A program made the translations under genes and the position numbers. From NCBI GenBank assembly GCA_023453795.1, contig JAEXSP010000045.1:95794-159793 (forward strand): DNA of 64,000 nt, given 5' to 3'. Positions 34,492 to 42,154 of this stretch are shown piece by piece. Each line of letters starts with the position of its first letter. Positions within the stretch are counted from its first letter, which is position 1. The DNA comes from Bacillota bacterium (GTDB taxonomy: Bacteria; Bacillota; Clostridia; Acetivibrionales; JAEXSP01). The notes beneath the pieces are model-generated. The model ran no database searches, was not told the origin of the DNA, and was given only the letters and a program-made list of their open reading frames with translations.

Positions 34492-34686
34492 GTGCCTAAC
34501 AAAAAGATGAGGATAGCAAGAATAGAGTGTGACTTATCACAGGAGCAATTAGCGGAAATAGTTGGCGTGACAAGGCAAACTATCGGACTTATCGAGAGCG
34601 GCAGCTATAATCCCACATTAAACCTTTGCATTGCAATCTGCAAGGCAATGAATAAAACTCTGAATGACTTATTCTGGGAGGGGTAA
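34492..34686 (+). CDS. small Xre-family helix-turn-helix regulator
   Basis: DNA-binding protein of 64 residues consisting of little more than a Cro/C1-type HTH domain (MRIARIECDLSQEQLAEIVG, VTRQTIGLIESGSYNPTLNL, MNKTLNDLF). It resembles the YozG-like regulators that sit next to small membrane proteins. The start is a GTG with AAGGTGAT 6-7 nt upstream; the open frame extends further 5' but that part falls in the leader. It is separated by 4 bp from the membrane protein gene and is probably autoregulatory at the strong promoter upstream. Confidence 0.88.
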   Translation: MPNKKMRIARIECDLSQEQLAEIVGVTRQTIGLIESGSYNPTLNLCIAICKAMNKTLNDLFWEG

Positions 34687-34690
34687 AATT

Positions 34691-35155
34691 ATGTATATAG
34701 AGAATATGATAAAAAAAGAAAAGTTTGAATTGATCTTAAATGCAGCACTGGGGCTTGGGTTACTTGCAGCCGGAATTTCAATGAGAGCTCTTGATATAAA
34801 TTTATTAAAGAATAACAAATCAATTATTGCTTTGTCGTTCATACCATTGGCAATGGCGTTTTCAAAATATATAAGCATATATTTCATAAAGAAGCACCCT
34901 GATAAAATGAATTTGGCAATTATTTCTGAGAATGATGAAAGGCTTGTCAAGGAAAGGAATGAAGCAGAGGCGAAATCCAATAAAGTTTTTCGCTGGTTGA
35001 TATATTTGGTTTTCCTTGGTTACACATTCATGGTTCCGAATGATGCTTTTGAAGCTGCGGGTTGGTGGGTTGTGTTAGCGATTTTCTTAATGGCATATTT
35101 GATTCCGTGCATATTTCTAAAGAGAATACAGAACAAGGATTATGGCTGCCGGTGA
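34691..35155 (+). CDS. small integral membrane protein, partner of the Xre regulator
   Basis: Membrane protein of 154 residues with four predicted helices (about 14-34, 40-64, 98-115, 123-143) and a charged central loop (ISENDERLVKERNEAEAKSNK). I do not recognise a named family with certainty; it resembles DUF2178-like proteins often encoded after Xre regulators. GGGAGGGG precedes the ATG at 34691. Translation is closely linked to the regulator. Function unknown. Confidence 0.75.
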   Translation: MYIENMIKKEKFELILNAALGLGLLAAGISMRALDINLLKNNKSIIALSFIPLAMAFSKYISIYFIKKHPDKMNLAIISENDERLVKERNEAEAKSNKVFRWLIYLVFLGYTFMVPNDAFEAAGWWVVLAIFLMAYLIPCIFLKRIQNKDYGCR

Positions 35156-35174
35156 TAGAAAAATCATCGGCAGC
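35145..35174. terminator. hairpin between convergent genes
   Basis: GCTGCCGGTGAT (35145-35156) and ATCATCGGCAGC (35163-35174) form a 12-bp stem with a 6-nt loop, overlapping the 3' end of the membrane protein gene and ending 19 bp before the nitroreductase stop. T-tracts are weak on both strands. Confidence 0.55.
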
Positions 35175-35193
35175 TGTCACACTTTTGCTATGA

Positions 35194-35697
35194 CTATTTG
35201 AAAACTACCAGCTCTTCAATTTCTTTTCTGGATTTTGTAAATTGATTATCTTTTTCATAACCTAAAGGTGTAAATGCAATCGGTTCAAGGGCTTCATCCA
35301 ATTCCAGCAGCTCTCTGGCGGCATTTGCATCAAATGCACCTATCCAGCAGGTTCCAAGACCCAGTGCGGTTGCAGAAAGTATAAGGTGATCCATAACGAT
35401 TGCACAGTCTACATCGCTGTAGCGCTTGCCGTCTCTTCTGACCCAGGACTTGTCCTTGATGGCACAAATTCCTATTACATATGGGGCTTCAGTGAACCAG
35501 TCCCTGCCGTAAAGCTTCTTTAAACCCTCTTTATTGCTCTTTGTTTCAATTACATAGAGCTTAAAAGCTTGAAGATTGCAGGCTGTTGGTGCGATTTTTA
35601 CAGCATCCAGAAGCTTTTGAAGCTTTTCTTTCTCTACAGCCTCAGGTTTATATGACCTTGAACTATGCCGTTTTTCAATTACTTCAAAAAAATCCAT
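35194..35697 (-). CDS. nitroreductase family protein
   Basis: FMN-dependent oxidoreductase of 167 residues. It has the N-terminal FFEVIEKRHSSRSY FMN-phosphate motif, APTACNLQAFKLYVIE, a short insert, and ALGLGTCWIGAFD followed by FTPLGY near the C terminus. The family reduces nitroaromatics, quinones or flavins with NAD(P)H; the physiological substrate is unknown. The ATG at 35697 is chosen for the AGGAGGT 8 nt upstream rather than an in-frame start 42 nt earlier. It is divergent from the MerR regulator gene and could be under its control. Confidence 0.88.
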   Translation of the reverse strand: MDFFEVIEKRHSSRSYKPEAVEKEKLQKLLDAVKIAPTACNLQAFKLYVIETKSNKEGLKKLYGRDWFTEAPYVIGICAIKDKSWVRRDGKRYSDVDCAIVMDHLILSATALGLGTCWIGAFDANAARELLELDEALEPIAFTPLGYEKDNQFTKSRKEIEELVVFK

Positions 35698-35792
35698 TAG
35701 CGTGTACCTCCTATATCCATATTTTATGCTAAATTCCATAGTAATTGCAATAGGCAGAAAATCAATTTACTATTGCTCACAAGAGTTTATTT

Positions 35793-35855
35793 TATAGCGT
35801 TACACAAACTGACTAAATTTTTTCTTGACTATAACGTTACGTAAAGGTGTATATT
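35793..35855 (+). promoter_or_regulatory. MerR-type promoter with 19-bp spacer and duplicated operator
   Basis: TTGACT (35825-35830) and TATATT (35850-35855) are 19 bp apart, the overlong spacing typical of MerR-family promoters. The spacer holds TATAACGTTACGTAAA (35830-35845). A near copy, TATAGCGTTACACAAA, lies at 35793-35808, 37 bp upstream and facing the nitroreductase gene. The MerR gene begins 22 bp after the -10. Confidence 0.75.
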
Positions 35856-35877
35856 AGACATGTCAGGAGGCGAGTGC

Positions 35878-36648
35878 ATGGAGTACACAGTGCAGAAACT
35901 TGGAAAAATCGCGGGAATAAGCACCAGAACCCTTAGGTATTACGATGAAATAGGCATCCTTAAGCCGGCAAGGATAAATTCCTCGGGATACCGCATCTAT
36001 GGCAGGCCGGAAGTAGACAGGCTTCAGCAAATACTTTTTTATAGGGAGCTGGGAGTCAGCCTGGATAACATAAAAAATATTATTGCTGATCCTTCTTTTG
36101 ACGGAACTGCCGCTTTGAGACAGCACCGTGAACAGCTCCTGGCAAAAAGAGAGCAGTTGGAAATGCTCATAGCAAATATCGATAAGACAATTGCAGTGTC
36201 TGAAGGGAGGACTACTATGACAGATAACGAAAAATTCGAAGGCTTCAAGCAGAAATTGCTGGATGAAAACGAAGAAAAATACGGTGAAGAAATTAGAAAA
36301 AAGTATGGAAATGACCAAGTTAACAAATCAAACAGGAAGATTAAGAATATGACAAAGGAACAGTATGACGAGGTGGAAAAACTGGGAAACGAAGTGCTGA
36401 AAACACTAAAGGAAGCGTTTTCAACGGGAGACCCGGCCGGGGAACTTGCTCAGAAGGCAGCTGACCTCCATAGGCAATGGCTATGCTTCTTCTGGGACAG
36501 TTATAATAAAGAAGCCCATGCAGGCATAGTTCAAATGTATGTCGATGATCCCCGGTTTACAGCCTACTATGATAAAGAGAACCCGGGTACTGCTGCTTTC
36601 CTCAGAGATGCAGTACTTATATATGTGGGAAAGGCTGGGCAGGATTAA
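35878..36648 (+). CDS. MerR family regulator with TipAS antibiotic-recognition domain
   Basis: DNA-binding regulator of 256 residues. The N-terminal winged helix has the MerR signature (LGKIAGISTRTLRYYDEIGILKP, the SGYRIYGRPEVDRLQQILFYRELG stretch at about 36-59), followed by a coiled-coil dimerisation helix to about 115. The C-terminal 130 residues resemble the TipAS domain (YDEVEKLGNEVLKTL, AADLHRQWLCFFW, YVDDPRFTAYYDK), which binds thiopeptide and related drugs in TipA. AGGAGG precedes the ATG at 35878. The gene sits behind its own 19-bp-spacer promoter, so autoregulation is likely. Confidence 0.9.
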   Translation: MEYTVQKLGKIAGISTRTLRYYDEIGILKPARINSSGYRIYGRPEVDRLQQILFYRELGVSLDNIKNIIADPSFDGTAALRQHREQLLAKREQLEMLIANIDKTIAVSEGRTTMTDNEKFEGFKQKLLDENEEKYGEEIRKKYGNDQVNKSNRKIKNMTKEQYDEVEKLGNEVLKTLKEAFSTGDPAGELAQKAADLHRQWLCFFWDSYNKEAHAGIVQMYVDDPRFTAYYDKENPGTAAFLRDAVLIYVGKAGQD

Positions 36649-36675
36649 GCATCAGTAATCAATTATATTTAGTAT

Positions 36676-36705
36676 AAGCCCGTAATTTATGGTTACGGGC
36701 TTTAT
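36676..36705 (+). terminator. intrinsic terminator of the merR-type gene
   Basis: AAGCCCGTAA (36676-36685) pairs perfectly with TTACGGGCTT (36693-36702) around a 7-nt loop. The following T run is short. Confidence 0.7.
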
Positions 36706-36824
36706 GCTGGTTTATCATATAGTCAGATTAGTCAATAATGCCAGATTACTTCCAATTTCTATTTACAATGAAGTAATGCTACACTATAATAGTTTAATAA
36801 TGAGTTTGAACCGGGTGATTTATA

Positions 36825-37652
36825 ATGAAAGATAACGCAGGAAAATTTTTGATTTTAAATAATGAAATAGTATCCGAAGATAATCTGCAGGCGGACAATT
36901 TTTCAGGAATGAATGCTTTTTATGAGGTCATAAGGATTATAGACGGTACTCCTCTTTTTTTTGAAGATCATATTGAAAGATTAAAAGATTCACTTTCGAC
37001 TAACGGCTTTAGTCTGAGGTTTTCAGAAGAGGATTTAACACAGAAAGCTTTTAGAATTGTTAATGAAAACGGGCTTAGAAATTGTAATATCAAGATAACT
37101 GTTTATGCCCGAGGCTGTGAACAGGTATTGCTTATGTATATAAGCAAAAGCTATTACCCTGGTGAGGATGTGGTTAACCAGGGTGTAAAGCTAAACCTTA
37201 TGAACTTTGAGAGAACTGATCCGCAGGTAAAAAGAGTAAACCCCTCTTTAAGAGAAGGCGCTGACAAAATAATGATGGAAACAGGTGCTTTTGAAGTTCT
37301 TCTTGTCAACCGTAACGGATATATAACGGAAGGCAGCAAGTCAAATGTATTTTTTATAAAGGGTCATAATTTGTATACTTCGCCTGAAGAGTTTATACTT
37401 AAGGGCATTACAAGAAAATATATACTGGAAACCTGTATTAAGTCGGGTTATAATGTAATAGAAAGTATGATTAATGTTAATGAATTGGAGCAAATTGACG
37501 GCCTATTTATTTCAGGAACATCAATTAAGGTTCTTCCTGTCTCTTCCATAGAAGGGCATTATTATAATTCATCTGACAATGCTGTAATCAATGAGATAAG
37601 AAAACGTTTTGATCGATTTATAGATGAGTATATCAACGAACATAAAGTCTGA
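36825..37652 (+). CDS. class IV PLP-dependent aminotransferase
   Basis: Cytoplasmic PLP enzyme of 275 residues in the IlvE/PabC/D-amino-acid-transaminase fold. The predicted Schiff-base lysine is K136 in DPQVKRVNPS. Other class IV features are the N-terminal GMNAFYEVIRIIDGTPLFFEDHIERL, the GAFEVLLVNRNGYITEGSKSNVFF signature (about 154-177) and LKGITRKYILE. It may be a branched-chain or D-amino-acid aminotransferase or aminodeoxychorismate lyase; motifs alone do not decide. It stands alone; GGGTGAT precedes the ATG. Confidence 0.85.
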   Translation: MKDNAGKFLILNNEIVSEDNLQADNFSGMNAFYEVIRIIDGTPLFFEDHIERLKDSLSTNGFSLRFSEEDLTQKAFRIVNENGLRNCNIKITVYARGCEQVLLMYISKSYYPGEDVVNQGVKLNLMNFERTDPQVKRVNPSLREGADKIMMETGAFEVLLVNRNGYITEGSKSNVFFIKGHNLYTSPEEFILKGITRKYILETCIKSGYNVIESMINVNELEQIDGLFISGTSIKVLPVSSIEGHYYNSSDNAVINEIRKRFDRFIDEYINEHKV

Positions 37653-37767
37653 GCATTCAAATTTCATTTAGAAAGCTTTATTTTGGTTCTTTACCTTACT
37701 GGAATATATTTGCAGTAAGTACTTTCCCATATTACAAATAATAAATCCAAAGAAAAGGAGTTGCAGC

Positions 37768-38232
37768 ATGAACGTAGAATATCTTAACCCATTCATTGAA
37801 GCAAGCAGAAATGTATTCAAACAGGCAGTTGGATTTGATATGAGTATAGGAAAGCTTAACGTCAAGCCTCAAGCTTATTCTGTGTCAGGTGTACTTATTG
37901 TTGTAGGAATAGTCGGTATAATTAAGGGCAAAGCAATGCTTTTCATAAACAAGGATTTTGCCTGCCGTATTGCTTCAGCAATGATGATGGGTATGCCTGT
38001 AAATGATTTGGACGAAATATCAAAAAGTGCGCTTGCTGAATTGTCTAACATGATCCTTGGCAATACAGCGACTATCTTTTATAAAAAAGGCCTTCAGATT
38101 GACATTACTCCTCCATCTGTTATTCAGGGGGACAATATTGAAGTTACAAGCTCAAAGCAACAAAATGTAGGTATTCCTTTAGTATGTGAACAAGGTCAAA
38201 TGGAACTTTTAATTTCATTTGTAGAGGCATAA
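37768..38232 (+). CDS. cheX: chemotaxis phosphatase CheX
   Basis: CheY-P phosphatase of 154 residues of the CheC/CheX/FliY family, terminating the chemotaxis signal. The catalytic ExxN motif is visible as E91 and N94 in ALAELSNMILGNTA. The N-terminal MNVEYLNPFIEASRNVFKQ is typical of CheX. Only one catalytic motif is present, as in CheX and unlike CheC. AAAAGGAG precedes the ATG. It is monocistronic and far from any flagellar operon in this window, but the chemoreceptor at 22.5 kb would need such a system. Confidence 0.88.
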   Translation: MNVEYLNPFIEASRNVFKQAVGFDMSIGKLNVKPQAYSVSGVLIVVGIVGIIKGKAMLFINKDFACRIASAMMMGMPVNDLDEISKSALAELSNMILGNTATIFYKKGLQIDITPPSVIQGDNIEVTSSKQQNVGIPLVCEQGQMELLISFVEA

Positions 38233-38267
38233 ATATTATTGAGAAATGTTATCATCAACATTAAGAT

Positions 38268-38310
38268 AAATCTTCAGGTTAAGTTGTTTTGACTTGAAGA
38301 TTTTGTTTTA
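38268..38310 (+). terminator. intrinsic terminator of cheX
   Basis: A 13-bp stem (38268-38280 with 38291-38303, including G-U pairs) and a 10-nt loop, followed by TGTTTTA. Confidence 0.75.
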
Positions 38311-38387
38311 TAATGAAGTGATTGGCGTTTAAGCAAAATCGGCAGGCTTCAAGGCCTCTGGGGTTTTTACTTATACCAAAAAAACAC

Positions 38388-38442
38388 TTGACAGTTTCAT
38401 AATTATGTACTAAACTATTAATAAAGTGAGTAATCGTTCACT
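38388..38442 (+). promoter_or_regulatory. promoter with TetR-like operator
   Basis: TTGACA (38388-38393) and TAAACT (38411-38416) have 17-bp spacing. Just downstream AGTGA (38425-38429) and TCACT (38438-38442) form the inverted half-sites typical of TetR-family operators, positioned at the expected start site. No tetR gene or any protein gene follows in the next 600 bp. Confidence 0.65.
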
Positions 38443-38868
38443 AACCAAATGAAACATTTTGAATAAGTTAACCAGAAGCTAATTTAATTATAAACCTGTC
38501 CCCCTTTGCATCCAAGATATGCAGAATTTGAAACTTCTCCTCGTGCTTTGTATCTTATGATACATATCATGCCGGCGTTTTCAGAGGTATTACCTTTGAA
38601 AACGCACTCCCTGCGGCATAGAAAGTGTTTGATTAGGACAATGTTCTGCAAATTTTTACCTGACAAATGCAGGTACATAAAAAACTTTTAGTATTTGCAC
38701 CAACTTAAGTCTAATGTATGTAGTATATCAAAGCAGCCTTTATAAACCATAAGACATGTAAATGGAATAGTAACTAATATGTAATAATCAGTATAATATT
38801 TCAAGGAATCCTGCTTTGCCGGGTGAATTATTAAAAAAATCATATGGGATCACCATATGATTTTTTAT
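38417..38868 (+). ncRNA. candidate structured non-coding RNA between promoter and terminator
   Basis: The 450-bp segment has no ORF with a ribosome site. Stems seen are TGTATC/GATACA (38549-38564); a 14-bp stem with a 3-nt loop (38575-38605) enclosed by ATGCCG/CGGCAT (38569-38574, 38614-38619); TACCTG/CAGGTA (38657-38675); and AAAGCAG/CTGCTTT (38730-38736, 38811-38817). It ends at a strong terminator. It could instead be the decayed remains of a TetR-controlled gene. I do not recognise a known RNA family. Confidence 0.45.
38834..38868 (+). terminator. strong intrinsic terminator
   Basis: AAAAAATCATATGG (38834-38847) and CCATATGATTTTTT (38853-38866) form a perfect 14-bp stem with a 5-nt loop and T-tract. 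No protein gene ends nearby; the upstream CheX gene has its own terminator. Confidence 0.9.
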
Positions 38869-39042
38869 TGTTCAAAAATCGAACTGATATGAAAATAATT
38901 TTATTTCAAGTTTAAATTTTCCTGAGTTTCTGAAAGCAGCGATTGCAGGCAAAAGTGGCAGTGAAATAACTTTGTTTCGGAATAAATGATCGCTAATTAG
39001 GAATTAATAAATATGAAATCATAAAACAGGAGGTTATCAAAA

Positions 39043-39210
39043 ATGGATCAGAATGCACCTTGTATGAAAGTTAAATGCAGTGTTACAAATTGCACCTATA
39101 ATGATGAAAAAATGTGCTATGCGGACGCACTGGAAGTAAACGCAATGAAAGGAAGTCGTGCAGGAATAAGTGACGATACTTGCTGCACTACGTTTAAAAA
39201 CGGTAAATAA
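39043..39210 (+). CDS. DUF1540 small Cys-rich protein
   Basis: Protein of 55 residues with AGGAGG 8 nt before the ATG. It matches the DUF1540 pattern: CMKVKCSVTNCTYN, then MCYADALEV and DDTCCTTFK, with six conserved cysteines that probably bind a metal. Function is unknown; the family is common in spore-formers. The gap before it (38869-39042) shows no clear promoter. It is followed after 23 bp by another small gene with a similar ribosome site, and the two are likely co-transcribed up to the terminator at 39570. Confidence 0.85.
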   Translation: MDQNAPCMKVKCSVTNCTYNDEKMCYADALEVNAMKGSRAGISDDTCCTTFKNGK

Positions 39211-39233
39211 TCGGAAATCAGGAGGTTCCCGGT

Positions 39234-39566
39234 ATGCGATTGATAGGCAGGTTTCCTGATCAAAGGCAAGTAGGGGCTCTTGTTGATACACTCAGAAATA
39301 ACGGTTTCGACAGGGATGACATGATCATTAGCGATTTGGCTGAAGAACAAAAGTTTAGCAGCGCTGAGGAGGCAACAGAAGCCGGAATGATTTTTATCAA
39401 GAGCGAAAGAGACGGACTTGGAGAAATCGGTACTTTTGCTGATGGTGTCAAAGGCTTAAAAGGAAAAGAAGGCATAATTGTTTCAGTTAAAACGCCGAAG
39501 CATGACAGCTCTAAAGTAAGAGAAATGATGGAACAGTCAGGCGCGGCAGAAATAGTTCAAGACTAG
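39234..39566 (+). CDS. conserved small protein, possible ferredoxin-like fold
   Basis: Protein of 110 residues, hydrophilic, no membrane segments. The N terminus (LIGRFPDQRQVGALVDTLRNNGFDRDDMIISDL) reads as beta-alpha-beta, followed by an acidic middle and a second beta-alpha unit (GIIVSVKTPKHDSSKVREMMEQSGA). This layout recalls general stress protein 17M-like and related small proteins and is echoed by the protein at 40859-41269. AGGAGG precedes the ATG. Function unknown. Confidence 0.75.
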   Translation: MRLIGRFPDQRQVGALVDTLRNNGFDRDDMIISDLAEEQKFSSAEEATEAGMIFIKSERDGLGEIGTFADGVKGLKGKEGIIVSVKTPKHDSSKVREMMEQSGAAEIVQD

Positions 39567-39569
39567 CAG

Positions 39570-39590
39570 GGGTAGACTTTGAGTCTACCC
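39570..39590. terminator. compact bidirectional hairpin
   Basis: GGGTAGACT (39570-39578) pairs perfectly with AGTCTACCC (39582-39590) around a TTG loop, 4 bp after the plus-strand stop and abutting the stop of the convergent chromate transporter gene. Confidence 0.65.
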
Positions 39591-40159
39591 TAAAGTATTA
39601 TTGCACCCAGTACTCCTGCGGCAAGTGTCAGGGTTATCGGCCCTATTTTAAACTTCTTGGTGCATATGATAGTCAGGACGAATATTGCCAAGGCAGGTAT
39701 GCTCAGAAACTTGAAAGGATGCAGCAGCATACTTTTTCCCCAATAATTCATATTAATTATTGATGTATTCGCAAATAAATAAACAGCTGACCCTATCATT
39801 CCGACCGTTGCCGGCCTTATACCGGATAACAGAGCTTGAACGATCCGGCTGTTTTTAAATTTACTGAAAAAAGCAGATACTATAAGAACGATTATAAAGG
39901 ATGGCACAATAACTGCTATAGTCGCTACAATAGCTCCCCAGAAGCCGCCGGTTTTAAAACCTACGTAGGTTGCTGCGTTTATTGCAATCGGGCCGGGAGT
40001 CATATTGGATATCGCCACGATATCCGAAAATTCATGTGCCGTCATGGAATGGAGTGAGCCTATTTCCTGATAAATGGCTGATAGTATTACATAACCCCCG
40101 CCGAAGCTGCATAAGCCTATTTTAAAAAATATATAGAAAAGCTTGTAGAGTACAAACAT
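39590..40159 (-). CDS. chromate transporter family protein, short form subunit 2
   Basis: Membrane protein of 189 residues with about five or six helices and the CHR motif near the N terminus (FKIGLCSFGGGYVILSAI), followed by FSDIVAISNMTPGPIAINAATYVG. Bacterial short CHR proteins act as pairs of homologous halves exporting chromate, or another anion when no chromate is met. AGGAGG precedes the ATG. Its start overlaps the last base of the upstream half. Confidence 0.9.
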   Translation of the reverse strand: MFVLYKLFYIFFKIGLCSFGGGYVILSAIYQEIGSLHSMTAHEFSDIVAISNMTPGPIAINAATYVGFKTGGFWGAIVATIAVIVPSFIIVLIVSAFFSKFKNSRIVQALLSGIRPATVGMIGSAVYLFANTSIINMNYWGKSMLLHPFKFLSIPALAIFVLTIICTKKFKIGPITLTLAAGVLGAIIL

Positions 40160-40710
40160 TACTTTTTCCTCCTGTTAAAAAGGTATAGCACAAAACCCGC
40201 TCCGCCCCCGAAGACAATTGCCCATAACGCATTAATATTGAAAATTACAATTGCAAGCAGAGAAACAAGCATAATAATATACCCTTGCTTGCCCTTTATG
40301 GAGGATTTGCCGAGTTGTATGCCAGCCAGGAGTATAAGTGCGGCTGATGCAGCCCTTATGCCTGTAAAAGCTTTTTCTACATAAACGTTCCCTCTGAAAC
40401 TTGATAAAACAGATATCACGAGTAGAATAGAAATAAAAGCAGGAAGAACTACGCCGAGTACTGCAGCAATAGCCCCAAACACGCCAGCTTTCTTGTTGCC
40501 TATGAATATGGCTGTATTTACCGCTATAACCCCCGGGACAGACTGAGACATGGCAAAAATATCGACAATTTCATCTTCGTCTACCCACTTATATTTAACC
40601 ACGACCTCCTTTTGAATCAAGGGAAGCATAGCCAAGCCGCCGCCAAAAGTAAATGAGCCTATCTTAAAAAAGATTTGAAATAATTTAAAAAGCAATTTGA
40701 TTTTCTGCAT
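40159..40710 (-). CDS. chromate transporter family protein, short form subunit 1
   Basis: Membrane protein of 183 residues with the CHR motif FKIGSFTFGGGLAMLPLIQKEVV and IFAMSQSVPGVIAVNTAIFIGNKKAG. It is homologous to the following gene (same helices, SxPGxIAxNxA motif) and is translated first in the two-gene operon. Such pairs are thought to have opposite membrane topology. AAGGAT lies before the ATG. Confidence 0.9.
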   Translation of the reverse strand: MQKIKLLFKLFQIFFKIGSFTFGGGLAMLPLIQKEVVVKYKWVDEDEIVDIFAMSQSVPGVIAVNTAIFIGNKKAGVFGAIAAVLGVVLPAFISILLVISVLSSFRGNVYVEKAFTGIRAASAALILLAGIQLGKSSIKGKQGYIIMLVSLLAIVIFNINALWAIVFGGGAGFVLYLFNRRKK

Positions 40711-40858
40711 TTGAGTATCCTTAATCTTTTTAATAATACTGGGATATTTTAAGCAATTATAATCCCTTTGTTTTAGTATGTCAATTCAAGCAGATGAATA
40801 ACAGGATGTGCTCTGGAAAATAATAAATATACTAAAACTTTTAGCTGGAGGAATGTTA

Positions 40859-41269
40859 ATGAAAAAAATTGTTGGTTTTTTCGCTAATGTAAAGACTGCT
40901 AAAGAAACGCTTGAAAAATTAAAAAAATCCGGGTTTGAGAATTCTGTAATAGATCTTAATGACCACTATATTAATGAAAGAAATGTTCAGACAAATCTAC
41001 CGGGAACAGAGGCGTCACCGAGTTTATCCGGATTGGTTCTAAAATCGGGAATGACTGCTGTAGATAGGAGCAAAGGCCCTCTTACTGCTGCAAGCCCTAT
41101 GGTAAGCGGAATTGGAACATTCGATGAGATAGCAGATTTTAATTGCAGATTGATTATTCAAACAGACAACCCTGATAAGGCTGCTCAGATTATTAAATCA
41201 AACGGAGGCACCTTGGAGGACCCAAATATTCAAATGCCTAAAAGGCTCGAAGATATTGACCTGCAATAG
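40859..41269 (+). CDS. conserved small protein related in layout to the 39234 product
   Basis: Protein of 136 residues without membrane segments. The N terminus (KKIVGFFANVKTAKETLEKLKKSGFENSVIDL) has the same beta-alpha-beta layout as the protein at 39234-39566, and the C-terminal part (CRLIIQTDNPDKAAQIIKSNGG) matches its second unit; the Ser/Pro/Gly-rich middle differs. The ATG at 40859 has GGAGG 7 nt upstream; an earlier in-frame start lacks one. Function unknown. It is divergent from the chromate genes. Confidence 0.75.
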   Translation: MKKIVGFFANVKTAKETLEKLKKSGFENSVIDLNDHYINERNVQTNLPGTEASPSLSGLVLKSGMTAVDRSKGPLTAASPMVSGIGTFDEIADFNCRLIIQTDNPDKAAQIIKSNGGTLEDPNIQMPKRLEDIDLQ

Positions 41270-41302
41270 GTAATTCAATTCTGTTGGCTGTGAATTTTGC
41301 AC

Positions 41303-41776
41303 CTAAGTACAAGACCAGTTTTTATAAGGGTTTTTGGCCAGGTTCGAATTTTGATACCGGTAGTCGAGCGTAACTTCATTTCCAATCCAGTCAGGAAGAA
41401 TGAGTTCCTCATTTTCATTTTTAAGCTCGACTTCTGCAATTATCAAGCCCTCGTTTTCACCGTAGAATTCGTCTATCTCCCAGGTGTGGCCTGCATAGGG
41501 ATAACGATACCTTGTTTTTTCTATTATCGGCTTCATGCACAAGGTTTGCAAAAGTTCAAATGCATCTTTATAGGGTATTTCATATTCATATTCAGATTTT
41601 GTTAATCCTACAGCCTTGCTTTTTATAGTGATATAACCCCGTTCTTCACAAATCCTTACCCGTACAACACATTCGCTATTGGTTGATAAATAACCTTGCA
41701 TGTATTTGCTACCGATAGCACTTTGCCTGTATTCAGTGCTTTTGACCAGATACTTTCTTTCTATCTCTTTTCCCAT
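41303..41776 (-). CDS. CYTH domain protein (triphosphate tunnel metalloenzyme)
   Basis: Soluble protein of 157 residues. The diagnostic N-terminal ExExK motif (EIERKYLV) is present, with alternating charged strands typical of the tunnel (CVVRVRIC, GYITIKSK, YEYEIPY, KTRYRYP, TWEIDEFYG, LIIAEVEL). Bacterial members hydrolyse triphosphate or inorganic tripolyphosphate; the substrate here is uncertain. The ATG at 41776 has AGGTG 5 nt upstream. A small Cys-containing protein gene lies 42 bp upstream in the same direction. Confidence 0.9.
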   Translation of the reverse strand: MGKEIERKYLVKSTEYRQSAIGSKYMQGYLSTNSECVVRVRICEERGYITIKSKAVGLTKSEYEYEIPYKDAFELLQTLCMKPIIEKTRYRYPYAGHTWEIDEFYGENEGLIIAEVELKNENEELILPDWIGNEVTLDYRYQNSNLAKNPYKNWSCT

Positions 41777-41818
41777 TGAGACACCTGCCATTCATAAAAG
41801 TAGAGTACCGGAGAAAAT

Positions 41819-41989
41819 TTATTTCTTTTGCTCGAAGTTGGTACAGCTTGAGCCGGTTGCTTCTTTAACGGTATTTGAGGGCATGGTGGCTGACTTAAAC
41901 CCAAAAAACCTGCAGCCCTTAGGAAAGTTCTTATCCCATGTTACATAAAAATATTTGCATTTAATACAGTTAACGTTATTATTTATCAT
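41819..41989 (-). CDS. small conserved Cys-containing protein, 56 aa
   Basis: The frame encodes 56 residues with cysteines arranged as NCIKCKYFYVTWDKNFPKGC and a later SSCTNFE. The pattern CxxCxYFYVTWDxxFPxGCRxFGFKS is one I recognise from short Firmicutes proteins that are often mis-annotated as uracil-DNA glycosylase; it probably binds a metal. GGGAG lies 10 nt before the ATG. It precedes the CYTH gene and may be co-transcribed. Confidence 0.75.
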   Translation of the reverse strand: MINNNVNCIKCKYFYVTWDKNFPKGCRFFGFKSATMPSNTVKEATGSSCTNFEQKK

Positions 41990-42154
41990 AGTGGTATTTC
42001 TCCCTTTTATATTTTAACATTCATAGGGGTTCAAGAAAACTCCTTAAGAAGCGAAAATAGAAATAAAAATGTTCAATTGGTGGCTAAGAATAAAAAATTT
42101 ACTAATGTAAAAACTATAATAAGTATCAAGATTTCTTACTCGATGGAGGATATC

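Noticed and set aside
38484..38691. Short open frames on both strands in the cheX-DUF1540 gap
   Set aside because: Neither has a ribosome site or recognisable family, and the DNA is dominated by RNA-like stems.
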